From Wukongibacter sp050859025 (GTDB lineage Bacteria > Bacillota > Clostridia > Peptostreptococcales > Caminicellaceae): a stretch of DNA of 64,000 nucleotides. The stretch lies in contig NZ_CP138200.1 in NCBI RefSeq assembly GCF_050859025.1, forward strand, positions 1,116,001-1,180,000, written 5' to 3'. This document shows, piece by piece, positions 25,932-35,478 of the stretch. The notes beneath the pieces are model-generated. The model did not search any database. It was not told the origin of the DNA and worked only from the letters and a program-made list of their open reading frames with translations. How positions within the stretch are numbered: position 1 is the first letter of the stretch; every line of letters starts with the position of its first letter. A program made the position numbers and the translations under genes.

Positions 25932-28900
25932 ATGTCACAGATAAGATTAAATATCAATGGAAGAGAAATCTTAGGATATAATGGTCAAACAATACTGGAA
26001 ATTGCAAGGGCAAATAACATAGAAATACCTACCCTTTGCTATGATGAAAGAGTTGAGGTTTATGGCTCCTGTGGGCTTTGTGTTGTGCAGGTGGAAGGTA
26101 TTCCAAAGCTACTTAGGGCATGTGCTACTAAGGCCAGCGATGGAATGGTGATTCAGACAAATACAGCTAGGGTTAGGGAGTCTAGAAAAACGGCCCTTGA
26201 GCTGCTTTTATCGGATCATGTTGGAGATTGCCGTCCGCCATGTGTCCTAGCATGTCCAGCCAATACGGATTGTCAGGGATATGTTGGACTTATTGCAAAT
26301 GGTGAGTATAAAGAGGCTCTTGAGCTTATAAAGGAGCAGCTGCCGCTGCCTGCGAGTATAGGAAGGGTATGTCCTCATCCATGTGAGGATGCATGTAGGA
26401 GACAGCTTGCCGACGAGCCTATATCTATTGCATGGCTTAAGAGCTTTGTAGCTGATATAGATCTTAAGGATGAAGACTTATTTATTCCAGAGCTTAAGGA
26501 GGCTACGGGAAAAAGAGTTGCTGTTATAGGAGGAGGGCCTGGCGGCCTTACAGCTGCATACTATCTTGCTAAGGAAGGCCATAAGGTTGTAATATTTGAA
26601 GCTATGCCTGAAATGGGAGGAATGCTTAGATATGGTATACCTCAATATCGTTTACCTAAGGAAGTTCTTAATAAGGAAATAGGTATTATCGAAAAGATGG
26701 GCGTAAAGATGGTTACAAATGTAAGGATTGGTCAGAGTGTAGAGCTTAGTCATATAAGAAAGACCTTTGATGCTGTGTATGTTTCTATAGGAGCATGGAA
26801 AAGCGCCAGCTTAAGGTGTCCCGGTTCAGATCTAGAAGGGGTTATTGGTGGTATCAACTTCCTTACTAAGTTTGCAATAAACGAACCAATTAGAACCGGC
26901 GATAGAATAGCCGTTGTTGGCGGTGGTAATACTGCTATGGATGCTTGTAGAACTGCTATAAGACTTGGGGCTAAGGAGGTTTATCTGTTATACCGTAGAA
27001 CCAAGGAAGAGATGCCCGCAGACTACAGTGAGATTGTTGAAGGTCAGGAAGAGGGTGTAACCTTTAAATATCTTGTAAATCCTATTGAGGTAATTGGTGA
27101 GGATGGAAAGGTAAAGAAGGTAAGACTTCAGAAGATGAAGCAGGGTGAGCCTGATGAGAGTGGAAGAAGAAGACCTGTGCCTATTGAAGGCGAGGAGGAA
27201 ATTATAGAAGTAGATTCGGTTATTTGCTCAATTGGGCAGAAGGTTAATAGTGACGGCTTTGGTGAGCTAGAGCTTACTGATTGGGGAACTATAAGGGCCG
27301 ATGAAAACAGCTATCAAACAAATTTACCCGGTGTATTTGCCGGCGGTGATGCTACTAATAAGGGTGCTAGTATAGCTATAGAGTCCATCGGAGAAGCTAA
27401 AAGGGCTGCTGAGGTTATATGTAGATACCTTGAGGGTGAGATTATTCCATATAAGAAGCCTTATTATGTAGAAAGACATGATCTTACTGAGGAAGATTTT
27501 AAGGATACTGAAGGGGCCCACAGACCTCCAATGCCTCATCTTTCTCCTGAAGAGAGAAAGTATAATTTTGAAGAGGTTGTAGAGGGATACAGTGAGGAGG
27601 CTGCGAAGCAGGAGGCCATGAGATGTCTTGAGTGTGGATGCCATGACTTCTTTGAGTGCGAGCTTATAAAGTATGCCAATGAATACGATGTGAAGCCTGG
27701 AAGGATTTCCGGTGAGGTTCATAAACGAGAAATAGATGACGGTCATCCATTCATCTCTAGAAATGTAGATAAATGTATTCTCTGCGGTCTATGTGTAAGG
27801 GTTTGTGATGAGGTCATGGGAATATCTGCATTAGGTCTAGTAGACAGAGGCTTTGATACTGTTATTAAGCCGGGTCTTGACATACCTCTTAAGGAAACTG
27901 GCTGTATTTCCTGTGGTCAGTGTATCAGTGTGTGTCCAACGGGAGCCCTTGGAGAAAGACTTGGAATAGATAAGTCTGTACCTATGAAGACAAAGGAGAC
28001 CCATACAATTTGTTCTGGATGTAGTGTTGGCTGTAATATGAACTTAAGTACTAAGGGAGACCTTTTAGTACGTTCTCTGCCAGATAAGAATAGCAAGGTG
28101 GACAATGGACTTCTGTGTGTTAAAGGAAGATTCGGATTTGACACTGCCAAGAAGGGCGCAAGAATTACGAAGCCTCTAATTCGCAAAGAAGGTACTCTAC
28201 ATGAGGTTTCTTGGGAGGAAGCAGCTCTTCACGTTGCAAAGAAGGCAAAGAGTCTTACTCTGCTTTATGGAAGCAGCTCCTTAGCTTTATCGGTTTCTGA
28301 CAGATACACCAATGAAGAGGTATATCTAGTTTCTAAATTTGCTAGGGATATATTAAAGACAGAAAATATTGTTTCCTTTAACAGCTTACAAAGCGGTATT
28401 AAGGATGTGCTTGGATACGATGCTTCAACTAATACCTTTGATGAAATACTAGGAGCTGAAACAATATTATTAATCGGTTCCGATGTAATGAATAATCATA
28501 CTATAGTTGGACTTAAGATTAAAAAGGCTGTAGAGAGCGGAGCGAAGCTCATTTCAATCAATCCTTCTGATACCATAGCCAATGAATGGGCCTATAAAAA
28601 TGTAAAGCCTGAGAACAATGTAGCATTCCTAAAGGAAATAGCAAAGGCCCTAATAGATGATGGCTTTACTCCAGCCGATGGCAAAGCAGAAGGCTTTGAA
28701 GAGTTTATAGCAAGTCTTGAAGGCATAAAAGTAAGTGAAGAGGCTAAAGAAATAGCTATTGCCTACGGAAAATCAAAGAAAGCTATGATAGTATTTGAAC
28801 AAAACAACCTTACTGCTGACGCAGCAAAAATGATTGCCAATATATCAGTTATAGCTGGACACATAGGAAAGGCCCGTAGCGGTATCATACAGCTTAAAGC

Positions 28901-29516
28901 TAACAACAACAGTCAGGGCCTTGTAGATATGGGTATAACCAAAGCCTATAGAGAAGTTATACAGGGTATTGAAAAGAGAGACATTAAGGGATTACTAGTA
29001 TTTGGAGAAGATATAGGGGGAGTAGATCTAAACAATCTAGAATTCCTAATGGTACAGGATACCCATATAACCAAAACAGCAGAAAAGGCTGATGTTGTTC
29101 TACCAGCCGTTGGATTTGCAGAATCTAGAGGAACCTACACAAGCAGTGAGAGAAGAATACAAAAAATAAATCAGGCAATACCTCCACTAACAGAGCTTGA
29201 AAACTGGCAGGTAGTAATAAAGCTAGCTAATGCACTAAGCACTAACCTAGAATATATGAGTCCTGATGATATATTAAAGGAAATATCCATGAAAATACCA
29301 GAGTACCTTAAGATTAACAAGCAAGCAGAAGAGGGCGTATTCTGGCCTGTTGATAAGAACCCTATTCTTTATACAAACGGCAGTGGATTTAACTTCTCCG
29401 ATAAGAAGGCTAAGCTTCAGATCGTTGATGATGGAAAGTTATTTGAAAGACTTATTAATACTAATAATTTAATCAATAGCTTTGAAAATAGGTTAAAGAC
29501 AGAAGAAGTTTATTAA
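25932..29516 (+). CDS. GltD-NuoG fusion subunit (StnC-like) of a probable bifurcating complex
   Basis: 1194 aa. Domains in order: 2Fe-2S ferredoxin (residues about 1-80, CGLCVVQV), a GltD-type Fe-S module (CRPPCVLACP, VCPHPCEDAC), FAD domain (GGGPGGLTAAYYLAKEG), NADPH domain (GGGNTAMDACRTA), more 4Fe-4S motifs (CILCGLCVRVC, CISCGQCISVCP), then a molybdopterin-oxidoreductase-like region with a 4Fe-4S site (CSGCSVGCNMN). The place where formate dehydrogenases keep Sec or Cys reads SDRYTNEEVY, so formate oxidation is unlikely. The GltD part brings an NADP site, as in the Sporomusa-type Nfn (Stn). Start ATG 25932 is chosen (AGGGGTG upstream) over GTG 25923. Confidence 0.88.
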   Translation: MSQIRLNINGREILGYNGQTILEIARANNIEIPTLCYDERVEVYGSCGLCVVQVEGIPKLLRACATKASDGMVIQTNTARVRESRKTALELLLSDHVGDCRPPCVLACPANTDCQGYVGLIANGEYKEALELIKEQLPLPASIGRVCPHPCEDACRRQLADEPISIAWLKSFVADIDLKDEDLFIPELKEATGKRVAVIGGGPGGLTAAYYLAKEGHKVVIFEAMPEMGGMLRYGIPQYRLPKEVLNKEIGIIEKMGVKMVTNVRIGQSVELSHIRKTFDAVYVSIGAWKSASLRCPGSDLEGVIGGINFLTKFAINEPIRTGDRIAVVGGGNTAMDACRTAIRLGAKEVYLLYRRTKEEMPADYSEIVEGQEEGVTFKYLVNPIEVIGEDGKVKKVRLQKMKQGEPDESGRRRPVPIEGEEEIIEVDSVICSIGQKVNSDGFGELELTDWGTIRADENSYQTNLPGVFAGGDATNKGASIAIESIGEAKRAAEVICRYLEGEIIPYKKPYYVERHDLTEEDFKDTEGAHRPPMPHLSPEERKYNFEEVVEGYSEEAAKQEAMRCLECGCHDFFECELIKYANEYDVKPGRISGEVHKREIDDGHPFISRNVDKCILCGLCVRVCDEVMGISALGLVDRGFDTVIKPGLDIPLKETGCISCGQCISVCPTGALGERLGIDKSVPMKTKETHTICSGCSVGCNMNLSTKGDLLVRSLPDKNSKVDNGLLCVKGRFGFDTAKKGARITKPLIRKEGTLHEVSWEEAALHVAKKAKSLTLLYGSSSLALSVSDRYTNEEVYLVSKFARDILKTENIVSFNSLQSGIKDVLGYDASTNTFDEILGAETILLIGSDVMNNHTIVGLKIKKAVESGAKLISINPSDTIANEWAYKNVKPENNVAFLKEIAKALIDDGFTPADGKAEGFEEFIASLEGIKVSEEAKEIAIAYGKSKKAMIVFEQNNLTADAAKMIANISVIAGHIGKARSGIIQLKANNNSQGLVDMGITKAYREVIQGIEKRDIKGLLVFGEDIGGVDLNNLEFLMVQDTHITKTAEKADVVLPAVGFAESRGTYTSSERRIQKINQAIPPLTELENWQVVIKLANALSTNLEYMSPDDILKEISMKIPEYLKINKQAEEGVFWPVDKNPILYTNGSGFNFSDKKAKLQIVDDGKLFERLINTNNLINSFENRLKTEEVY

Positions 29517-29591
29517 GAAGAGTAAGTTAGTTTTTTGGATAGAATATTTCTATAGTTAAACAAAAAAGATAAAATCTTTTTATAAACACAC

Positions 29592-29620
29592 TTACAATAT
29601 AATCAAGATTATGATATAAT
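29592..29620 (+). promoter_or_regulatory. Sigma-A promoter of the first grdI-grdH pair
   Basis: TTACAA (29592-29597) and TATAAT (29615-29620) with 17 bp between. Transcription would start about 100 bp before the grdI start codon. Confidence 0.6.
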
Positions 29621-29726
29621 TGTGTTAGTTAAAAGAGTAACAAATCAGATAATAAGTATGTTTGCAGTAATATTTGTTTGATTTTTAAATTATATATACC
29701 TTTAAAAAAGAAAGGAGTGTCAAAGA

Positions 29727-31052
29727 ATGAAGCTAGAATTAGGCAATTTTTATGTCAAAGACATAGTTTTTGGCGAAAAGACTTGCTATGCTGATGGGAT
29801 ACTGACAATCAACAAGGAAGAAGCTTTAGCAGTAGTCAAGGAAGATGAGCATATCACTGAGGCGGACATAGTAATAGCAAAGCCAGGAGACAGCATAAGA
29901 ATGGTACCAGTAAAGGAAGTAATTGAGCCGAGACATAGAGTAGGAGGAGGTCCAGTATTTCCAGGGGTAACAGGAGACCTTATGCAATCAGGAAATGGAA
30001 GAACTTTAGCACTTAAGGACTGTTGTATAACAGTAGTAGGAAAGCACTGGGGCGGATTCCAAGATGGAGTAATAGATATGAGTGGTGAAGGAGCAAAATA
30101 CACATACTACTCGCAATTGAAAAACATAGTTTTAGTTGGTGACACAGACGAAGAATTTGAAAGACATGAGCAGCAAAAGAAAAACCGTGCCTTAAGATGG
30201 GCAGGAATGAGACTGGCAGAATATATAGGAAGCATAGTAGCAGATATTGAGCCAGAGGAAGTACAAACATACGAATTAGAGCCAGTAACAAAACGTTCTA
30301 AAGAAGTAAATGATCTTCCAAGTGTAGTATTAGTACTACAACCACAATCACAAATGGAAGAAATGGGATACAATGACCTAGTATATGGATGGGATTGTAA
30401 CCACATGGTGCCTACATTTATGCATCCAAATGAAGTATTAGATGGAGCAATGATTTCAGGATCATTCATGCCTTGTTCTTCAAAGTGGTCAACATATGAC
30501 TTCCAAAACTATCCGATGATTAGACGTTTATATGAAGAGCATGGAAAAACGCTTAACTTCATAGGAGTAATAATGTCAAATCTAAATGTTGCATTAGAGC
30601 AAAAGGAAAGAGCAGCTCAATTTGTAGCACAGATTGCAAAATCATTAGGAGCAGACAGTGCAATAGTAGCAGAAGAAGGATATGGAAACCCAGATGCAGA
30701 CTTTATAGCGTGTATAGTAGCTCTAGAGGATGCAGGAGTTAAGACAATTGGACTTACAAATGAATGTACAGGAAGGGATGGAGCATCTCAGCCGCTAGTA
30801 ACATTAGATTCAAAGGCAAATGCAATCGTATCATGCGGAAACGTATCAGAGCTTATAAAGCTGCCACCGATGGAAACAGTAATAGGAGAGTTACAAGCAT
30901 TAGCCCGTGACGGTTTATCCGGAGGATGGGAAGGCGATGAAATATTAGGTTCATCAGTAAAGGAAGACGGTTCAATAATAATGGAAAACAACTCAATGTT
31001 CTGTGGAGACCGAGTAGTAGGATGGTCAACTAAGACAATGGTTGAATACTAG
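29727..31052 (+). CDS. grdI: Betaine (or sarcosine) reductase proprotein, GrdE-like, copy 1
   Basis: 441 aa proprotein of the GrdE/GrdG/GrdI group. In this family the chain is cut at an internal Cys to give two subunits, the downstream one with an N-terminal carbonyl (pyruvoyl) that binds the amine substrate. Candidate cysteines near the middle are C224 (GWDCNH) and C250 (SFMPCSSKW); the latter fits the usual fragment sizes better. The later motif NECTGRDGASQPL is also family-typical. Betaine specificity is inferred because the second copy is followed by a BCCT carrier. Sarcosine (grdG) is the alternative. AAAGGAGTG precedes the ATG. Confidence 0.85.
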   Translation: MKLELGNFYVKDIVFGEKTCYADGILTINKEEALAVVKEDEHITEADIVIAKPGDSIRMVPVKEVIEPRHRVGGGPVFPGVTGDLMQSGNGRTLALKDCCITVVGKHWGGFQDGVIDMSGEGAKYTYYSQLKNIVLVGDTDEEFERHEQQKKNRALRWAGMRLAEYIGSIVADIEPEEVQTYELEPVTKRSKEVNDLPSVVLVLQPQSQMEEMGYNDLVYGWDCNHMVPTFMHPNEVLDGAMISGSFMPCSSKWSTYDFQNYPMIRRLYEEHGKTLNFIGVIMSNLNVALEQKERAAQFVAQIAKSLGADSAIVAEEGYGNPDADFIACIVALEDAGVKTIGLTNECTGRDGASQPLVTLDSKANAIVSCGNVSELIKLPPMETVIGELQALARDGLSGGWEGDEILGSSVKEDGSIIMENNSMFCGDRVVGWSTKTMVEY

Positions 31053-31067
31053 GGAGGTGAAGGAAAT

Positions 31068-32384
31068 ATGAAGAAAGCGATTCTTTACTTAAACCAATTC
31101 TTTGGACAGGTTGGTGGAGAAGATGTAGCAGATTATGCACCAGAAATAAGAGAAGGACTAGTTGGACCAGCCCTAGAGCTTAATAAACAGCTAGGTGATG
31201 ATGTAGAAGTTACTCATACGATAATCTGTGGAGATAACTTCATGGGTTCGAGACAAGAAGAAGCAGTAGAGACCATTTTAGGATTTCTAAATGGTTTAGA
31301 GTTCGACATCTTCTTTGCAGGACCTGCATTTAGAGCTGGGAGATACGGTTCTGCCTGTGGTCATATATCTAAAGCAGTAAAGGAAAAGTTTGGAGTACCA
31401 GTAGTAACATCTATGAACGATGAGAACCCTGGAGTTCAAATGTTTAGAAACGAAATGTATATATTTGAAGGCGGAAAAAGTGCTGCTGCCATGAGAAAAG
31501 ATGTTAAGAAAATAGCTAAATTTGGTTTAAAGATACTAAATGGAGAAGAACTTTTATCAGCAGCAGAAGAGGGATACTATGGAAGAGGAGTAAGACATCA
31601 AAAATGGTTAAACCCTCCAGTAACAGCAGTAGATAGAGTTATAGACATGCTTCTTAAGAAAGTTAATGGAGAAGAATTCGTTACTGAATTACCTATACCA
31701 GAAAAGGATTTAGTTCCAATAGCACCGGCAATTAAAGATCTAAGTAAAGCAAAGATTGCCCTTGCGACAACTGGTGGTATAGTACCAGTAGAAAATCCAG
31801 ATAGAATTCAGTCAGCATCAGCTACAAGATGGGGTAAATACAACATAGCTGATTTAGATAAGCTTCCTGGAGGAGTGTATAAAACTATCCATGCAGGATT
31901 TGACCCAGCAGCAGCAGATGCAAATCCAGATGTAATAGTACCACTAGATGCACTCAGAGCATATGAAAAAGAAGGTAGAATAGGATCTGTACATGATTAC
32001 TTCTACACAACAGTTGGAACAGGAACTACTCAAGCAGAGGCAGCAAGAATGGCTAAAGAAATAGTAGAACATTTAAAAGCTGATGGAGTAGATGCAGTTA
32101 TCATGACATCTACCTGAGGTACCTGTACACGTTGCGGTGCAACGATGGTAAAAGAAATTGAAAAAGCTGGAATTACAATAGTGCAAATGGCGAACTTAAT
32201 TCCAGTTGCAAAAACAGTTGGATCAAACAGAATGGTTCCGACAATCTCTATTCCATATCCACTAGGAGACCCAGCAACTTCTGCTGAAGAGCAATGGAAG
32301 CTTAGATACCATAGAGTTGGTATAGCTTTAGATGCTTTAGAAACTGATATTAAAGAACAAACTGTTTTTAAAGTAAAAATATAA
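31068..32384 (+). CDS. grdH: Betaine (or sarcosine) reductase selenoprotein B-type subunit, copy 1
   Basis: 438 aa selenoprotein. The TGA at 32115-32117 is selenocysteine, codon 350, in the family motif TSTU-GTCTRCGATMVKEIE. A following CxxC lies 3-6 residues away. The GrdB/GrdF/GrdH subunit holds the substrate-derived carboxymethyl group on Sec before it moves to GrdA. A SECIS-like hairpin follows the UGA. The gene lies 15 bp after grdI (AGGGAGGTGAAGG before the ATG). Sec position 350 is as in known GrdB. Confidence 0.92.
32130..32144 (+). promoter_or_regulatory. SECIS-like hairpin of grdH copy 1
   Basis: CGTTGC-GGT-GCAACG, a perfect 6 bp stem with a GGU loop, starts 12 nt after the selenocysteine UGA. 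Distance and loop fit bacterial SECIS elements, which are read by SelB. Confidence 0.75.
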
Positions 32385-32390
32385 TTAATT

Positions 32391-32478
32391 CAAATCAATA
32401 GGCTAAAAGTTAGTTACGAATCTAGATCCTATCTAAGCCATCAAACCTCTTTAATATATATTGCTTTTAGCCTATTTG
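32391..32478 (+). other. Long-range inverted repeat after grdH copy 1
   Basis: CAAATCAATAGGCTAAAAG and CTTTTAGCCTATTTG bracket about 55 bp. There is no T run, so this is more likely an RNA-end structure than a terminator. Confidence 0.4.
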
Positions 32479-32553
32479 ATATACACACATAATCAGTACA
32501 GTCTATGCATATTGCATATCATTTTATCATACGAAATTATAAAAGTTTAGAAG

Positions 32554-32661
32554 GAAGTGGGCAAACGTTTTTCCTTTGGAAAGATATATTTTATAATTCC
32601 CCACTTCTTCAAATAAATAATAAAAAAGTCTTCAATAAAGATTTTCAAGGTTGACTTTTTT
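32554..32661 (+). terminator. Two hairpins, second one terminator-like
   Basis: GAAGTGGG (32554) pairs with CCCACTTC (32600-32607). After it, AAAAAAGTC (32622-32630) pairs with GACTTTTTT (32653-32661). They separate the first and second grdI-grdH units. Confidence 0.5.
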
Positions 32662-32665
32662 GAAA

Positions 32666-32721
32666 CACATAACGGAAATTATAGTTATCTGAGGCTTTAA
32701 ATGTTTATAATTTCCTATGTG
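32666..32721. repeat. Palindromic repeat, family 2
   Basis: CACATAACGGAAATTATAG mirrored by TTATAATTTCCTATGTG, 56 bp, ending about 30 bp before the second grdI start. Relatives lie at 14146 and 16264, there in the opposite orientation. Confidence 0.65.
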
Positions 32722-32752
32722 TTATAAAAAATTAAGAAAGGAGTGTCAAAGA

Positions 32753-34078
32753 ATGAAGCTAGAATTAGGCAATTTTTATGTCAAAGACATAGTTTTTGGC
32801 GAAAAGACTTGCTATGCTGATGGGATACTGACAATCAACAAGGAAGAAGCTTTAGCAGTAGTCAAGGAAGATGAGCATATCACTGAGGCGGACATAGTAA
32901 TAGCAAAGCCAGGAGACAGCATAAGAATGGTACCGGTAAAGGAAGTAATTGAGCCGAGACATAGAGTAGGAGGAGGTCCAGTATTTCCAGGGGTAACAGG
33001 AGACCTTATGCAATCAGGAAATGGAAGAACTCTAGCACTTAAGGACTGTTGTATAACAGTAGTAGGAAAGCACTGGGGCGGATTCCAAGATGGAGTAATA
33101 GATATGAGTGGTGAAGGAGCAAAATACACATACTACTCGCAATTGAAAAACATAGTTTTAGTTGGTGACACAGACGAAGAATTTGAAAGACATGAGCAGC
33201 AAAAGAAAAACCGTGCCTTAAGATGGGCAGGAATGAGACTGGCGGAATATATAGGAAGCATAGTAGCAGATATTGAGCCAGAGGAAGTACAAACATATGA
33301 ATTAGAGCCAGTAACAAAACGTTCTAAAGAAGTAAATGATCTTCCAAGTGTAGTATTAGTACTACAACCACAATCACAAATGGAAGAGATGGGATACAAT
33401 GACCTAGTATATGGATGGGATTGTAACCACATGGTGCCTACATTTATGCATCCAAATGAAGTATTAGATGGAGCAATGATTTCAGGATCATTCATGCCTT
33501 GTTCTTCAAAGTGGTCAACATATGACTTCCAAAACTATCCGATGATTAGACGTTTATATGAAGAGCATGGAAAAACGCTTAACTTCATAGGAGTAATAAT
33601 GTCAAACCTAAATGTTGCATTAGAGCAAAAGGAAAGAGCAGCTCAATTTGTAGCACAGATTGCAAAATCATTAGGAGCAGACAGTGCAATAGTAGCAGAA
33701 GAAGGATATGGAAACCCAGATGCAGACTTTATAGCGTGTATAGTAGCTCTAGAGGATGCAGGAGTTAAGACAATTGGACTTACAAATGAATGTACAGGAA
33801 GGGATGGAGCATCTCAGCCGCTAGTAACATTAGATTCAAAGGCAAATGCAATCGTATCATGCGGAAACGTATCAGAGCTTATAAAGCTGCCACCGATGGA
33901 AACAGTAATAGGAGAGTTACAAGCATTAGCCCGTGACGGTTTATCCGGAGGATGGGAAGGCGATGAAATATTAGGTTCATCAGTAAAGGAAGACGGTTCA
34001 ATAATAATGGAAAACAACTCAATGTTCTGTGGAGACCGAGTAGTAGGATGGTCAACTAAGACAATGGTTGAATACTAG
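32753..34078 (+). CDS. grdI: Betaine (or sarcosine) reductase proprotein, GrdE-like, copy 2
   Basis: 441 aa, the same protein sequence as copy 1 at 29727. The frame is open back to 32717, but the start is placed at ATG 32753 since the ribosome site AAAGGAGTG and all downstream sequence match copy 1. Six silent differences from copy 1 were seen. It would undergo the same cleavage to a carbonyl-bearing subunit. It belongs to a unit with grdH copy 2 and the BCCT transporter, so betaine is the likely substrate. Confidence 0.87.
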   Translation: MKLELGNFYVKDIVFGEKTCYADGILTINKEEALAVVKEDEHITEADIVIAKPGDSIRMVPVKEVIEPRHRVGGGPVFPGVTGDLMQSGNGRTLALKDCCITVVGKHWGGFQDGVIDMSGEGAKYTYYSQLKNIVLVGDTDEEFERHEQQKKNRALRWAGMRLAEYIGSIVADIEPEEVQTYELEPVTKRSKEVNDLPSVVLVLQPQSQMEEMGYNDLVYGWDCNHMVPTFMHPNEVLDGAMISGSFMPCSSKWSTYDFQNYPMIRRLYEEHGKTLNFIGVIMSNLNVALEQKERAAQFVAQIAKSLGADSAIVAEEGYGNPDADFIACIVALEDAGVKTIGLTNECTGRDGASQPLVTLDSKANAIVSCGNVSELIKLPPMETVIGELQALARDGLSGGWEGDEILGSSVKEDGSIIMENNSMFCGDRVVGWSTKTMVEY

Positions 34079-34093
34079 GGAGGTGAAGGAAAT

Positions 34094-35410
34094 ATGAAGA
34101 AAGCGATTCTTTACTTAAACCAATTCTTTGGACAGGTTGGTGGAGAAGATGTAGCAGATTATGCACCAGAAATAAGAGAAGGACTAGTTGGACCAGCCCT
34201 AGAGCTTAATAAACAACTAGGGGATGATGTAGAAGTTACTCATACGATAATCTGTGGAGATAACTTCATGGGTTCGAGACAAGAAGAAGCAGTAGAGACC
34301 ATTTTAGGATTTCTAAATGGTTTAGAGTTCGACATCTTCTTTGCAGGACCTGCATTTAGAGCTGGAAGATACGGTTCTGCCTGTGGTCATATATCTAAAG
34401 CAGTAAAGGAAAAGTTTGGAGTACCAGTAGTAACATCTATGAACGATGAGAACCCTGGAGTTCAAATGTTTAGAAACGAAATGTATATATTTGAAGGCGG
34501 AAAAAGTGCTGCTGCCATGAGAAAAGATGTTAAGAAAATAGCTAAATTTGGTTTAAAGATACTAAATGGAGAAGAACTTTTATCAGCAGCAGAAGAGGGA
34601 TACTATGGAAGAGGAGTAAGACATCAAAAATGGTTAAACCCTCCAGTAACAGCAGTAGATAGAGTTATAGACATGCTTCTTAAGAAAGTTAATGGAGAAG
34701 AATTCGTTACTGAATTACCTATACCAGAAAAGGATTTAGTTCCAATAGCACCGGCAATTAAAGATCTAAGTAAAGCAAAGATTGCCCTTGCGACAACTGG
34801 TGGTATAGTACCAGTAGAAAATCCAGATAGAATTCAGTCAGCATCAGCTACAAGATGGGGTAAATACAACATAGCTGATTTAGATAAGCTTCCTGGAGGA
34901 GTGTATAAAACTATCCATGCAGGATTTGACCCAGCAGCAGCAGATGCAAATCCAGATGTAATAGTACCACTAGATGCACTCAGAGCATATGAAAAAGAAG
35001 GTAGAATAGGATCTGTACATGATTACTTCTACACAACAGTTGGAACAGGAACTACTCAAGCAGAGGCAGCAAGAATGGCTAAAGAAATAGTAGAACATTT
35101 AAAAGCTGATGGAGTAGATGCAGTTATCATGACATCTACCTGAGGTACCTGTACACGTTGCGGTGCAACGATGGTAAAAGAAATTGAAAAAGCTGGAATT
35201 ACAATAGTGCAAATGGCGAACTTAATTCCAGTTGCAAAAACAGTTGGATCAAACAGAATGGTTCCGACAATCTCTATTCCATATCCACTAGGAGACCCAG
35301 CAACTTCTGCTGAAGAGCAATGGAAGCTTAGATACCATAGAGTTGGTATAGCCTTAGATGCTTTAGAAACTGATATTAAAGAACAAACTGTTTTTAAAGT
35401 AAAGATATAA
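34094..35410 (+). CDS. grdH: Betaine (or sarcosine) reductase selenoprotein B-type subunit, copy 2
   Basis: 438 aa with Sec at TGA 35141-35143 (codon 350); the same protein as copy 1 at 31068, with five silent base differences seen. The motif TSTU-GTCTRC and the SECIS-like hairpin are kept. It is followed after 68 bp by a BCCT carrier, with a 15 bp perfect hairpin between. Confidence 0.93.
35156..35170 (+). promoter_or_regulatory. SECIS-like hairpin of grdH copy 2
   Basis: Same CGTTGC-GGT-GCAACG stem-loop, 12 nt after the Sec codon, as in copy 1. Confidence 0.75.
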
Positions 35411-35420
35411 TTATTATCTT

Positions 35421-35457
35421 AATTATAGTGCTAGTCGATTTTACTAGCACTATAATT
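35421..35457 (+). other. Perfect 15 bp hairpin between grdH and the BCCT gene
   Basis: AATTATAGTGCTAGT pairs fully with ACTAGCACTATAATT around a 7-base loop. No T run follows, and the BCCT ribosome site starts about 7 bp later. It may stabilise the 3' end of the grd message or lower readthrough into the transporter. Confidence 0.6.
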
Positions 35458-35478
35458 TCAATAAAAGGAGGTATTTAG

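Larger units (their letters stand above)
32734..35410. repeat. Second copy of a 2.7 kb tandem duplication (grdI-grdH)
   Basis: Positions 29708-32384 and 32734-35410 are the same at an offset of 3026 bp with no indel. By eye 11 base differences occur in the coding part, all synonymous. The identity begins at the ribosome site (AAGAAAGGAGTGTC) and ends within a few bases of the grdH stop. Confidence 0.95.

Noticed and set aside
25932..29516. Formate dehydrogenase call for the 1194 aa protein
   Set aside because: The Sec/Cys position is Asp-Arg-Tyr, and the GltD and NuoG-like parts fit a transhydrogenase-type complex better.
32117..32145. Apparent premature stop in the grdH genes, with a separate 79 aa gene after it
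   Set aside because: The TGA is in the Sec motif TSTU-GTCTRC and is followed by a SECIS-like hairpin; the two parts are one gene.
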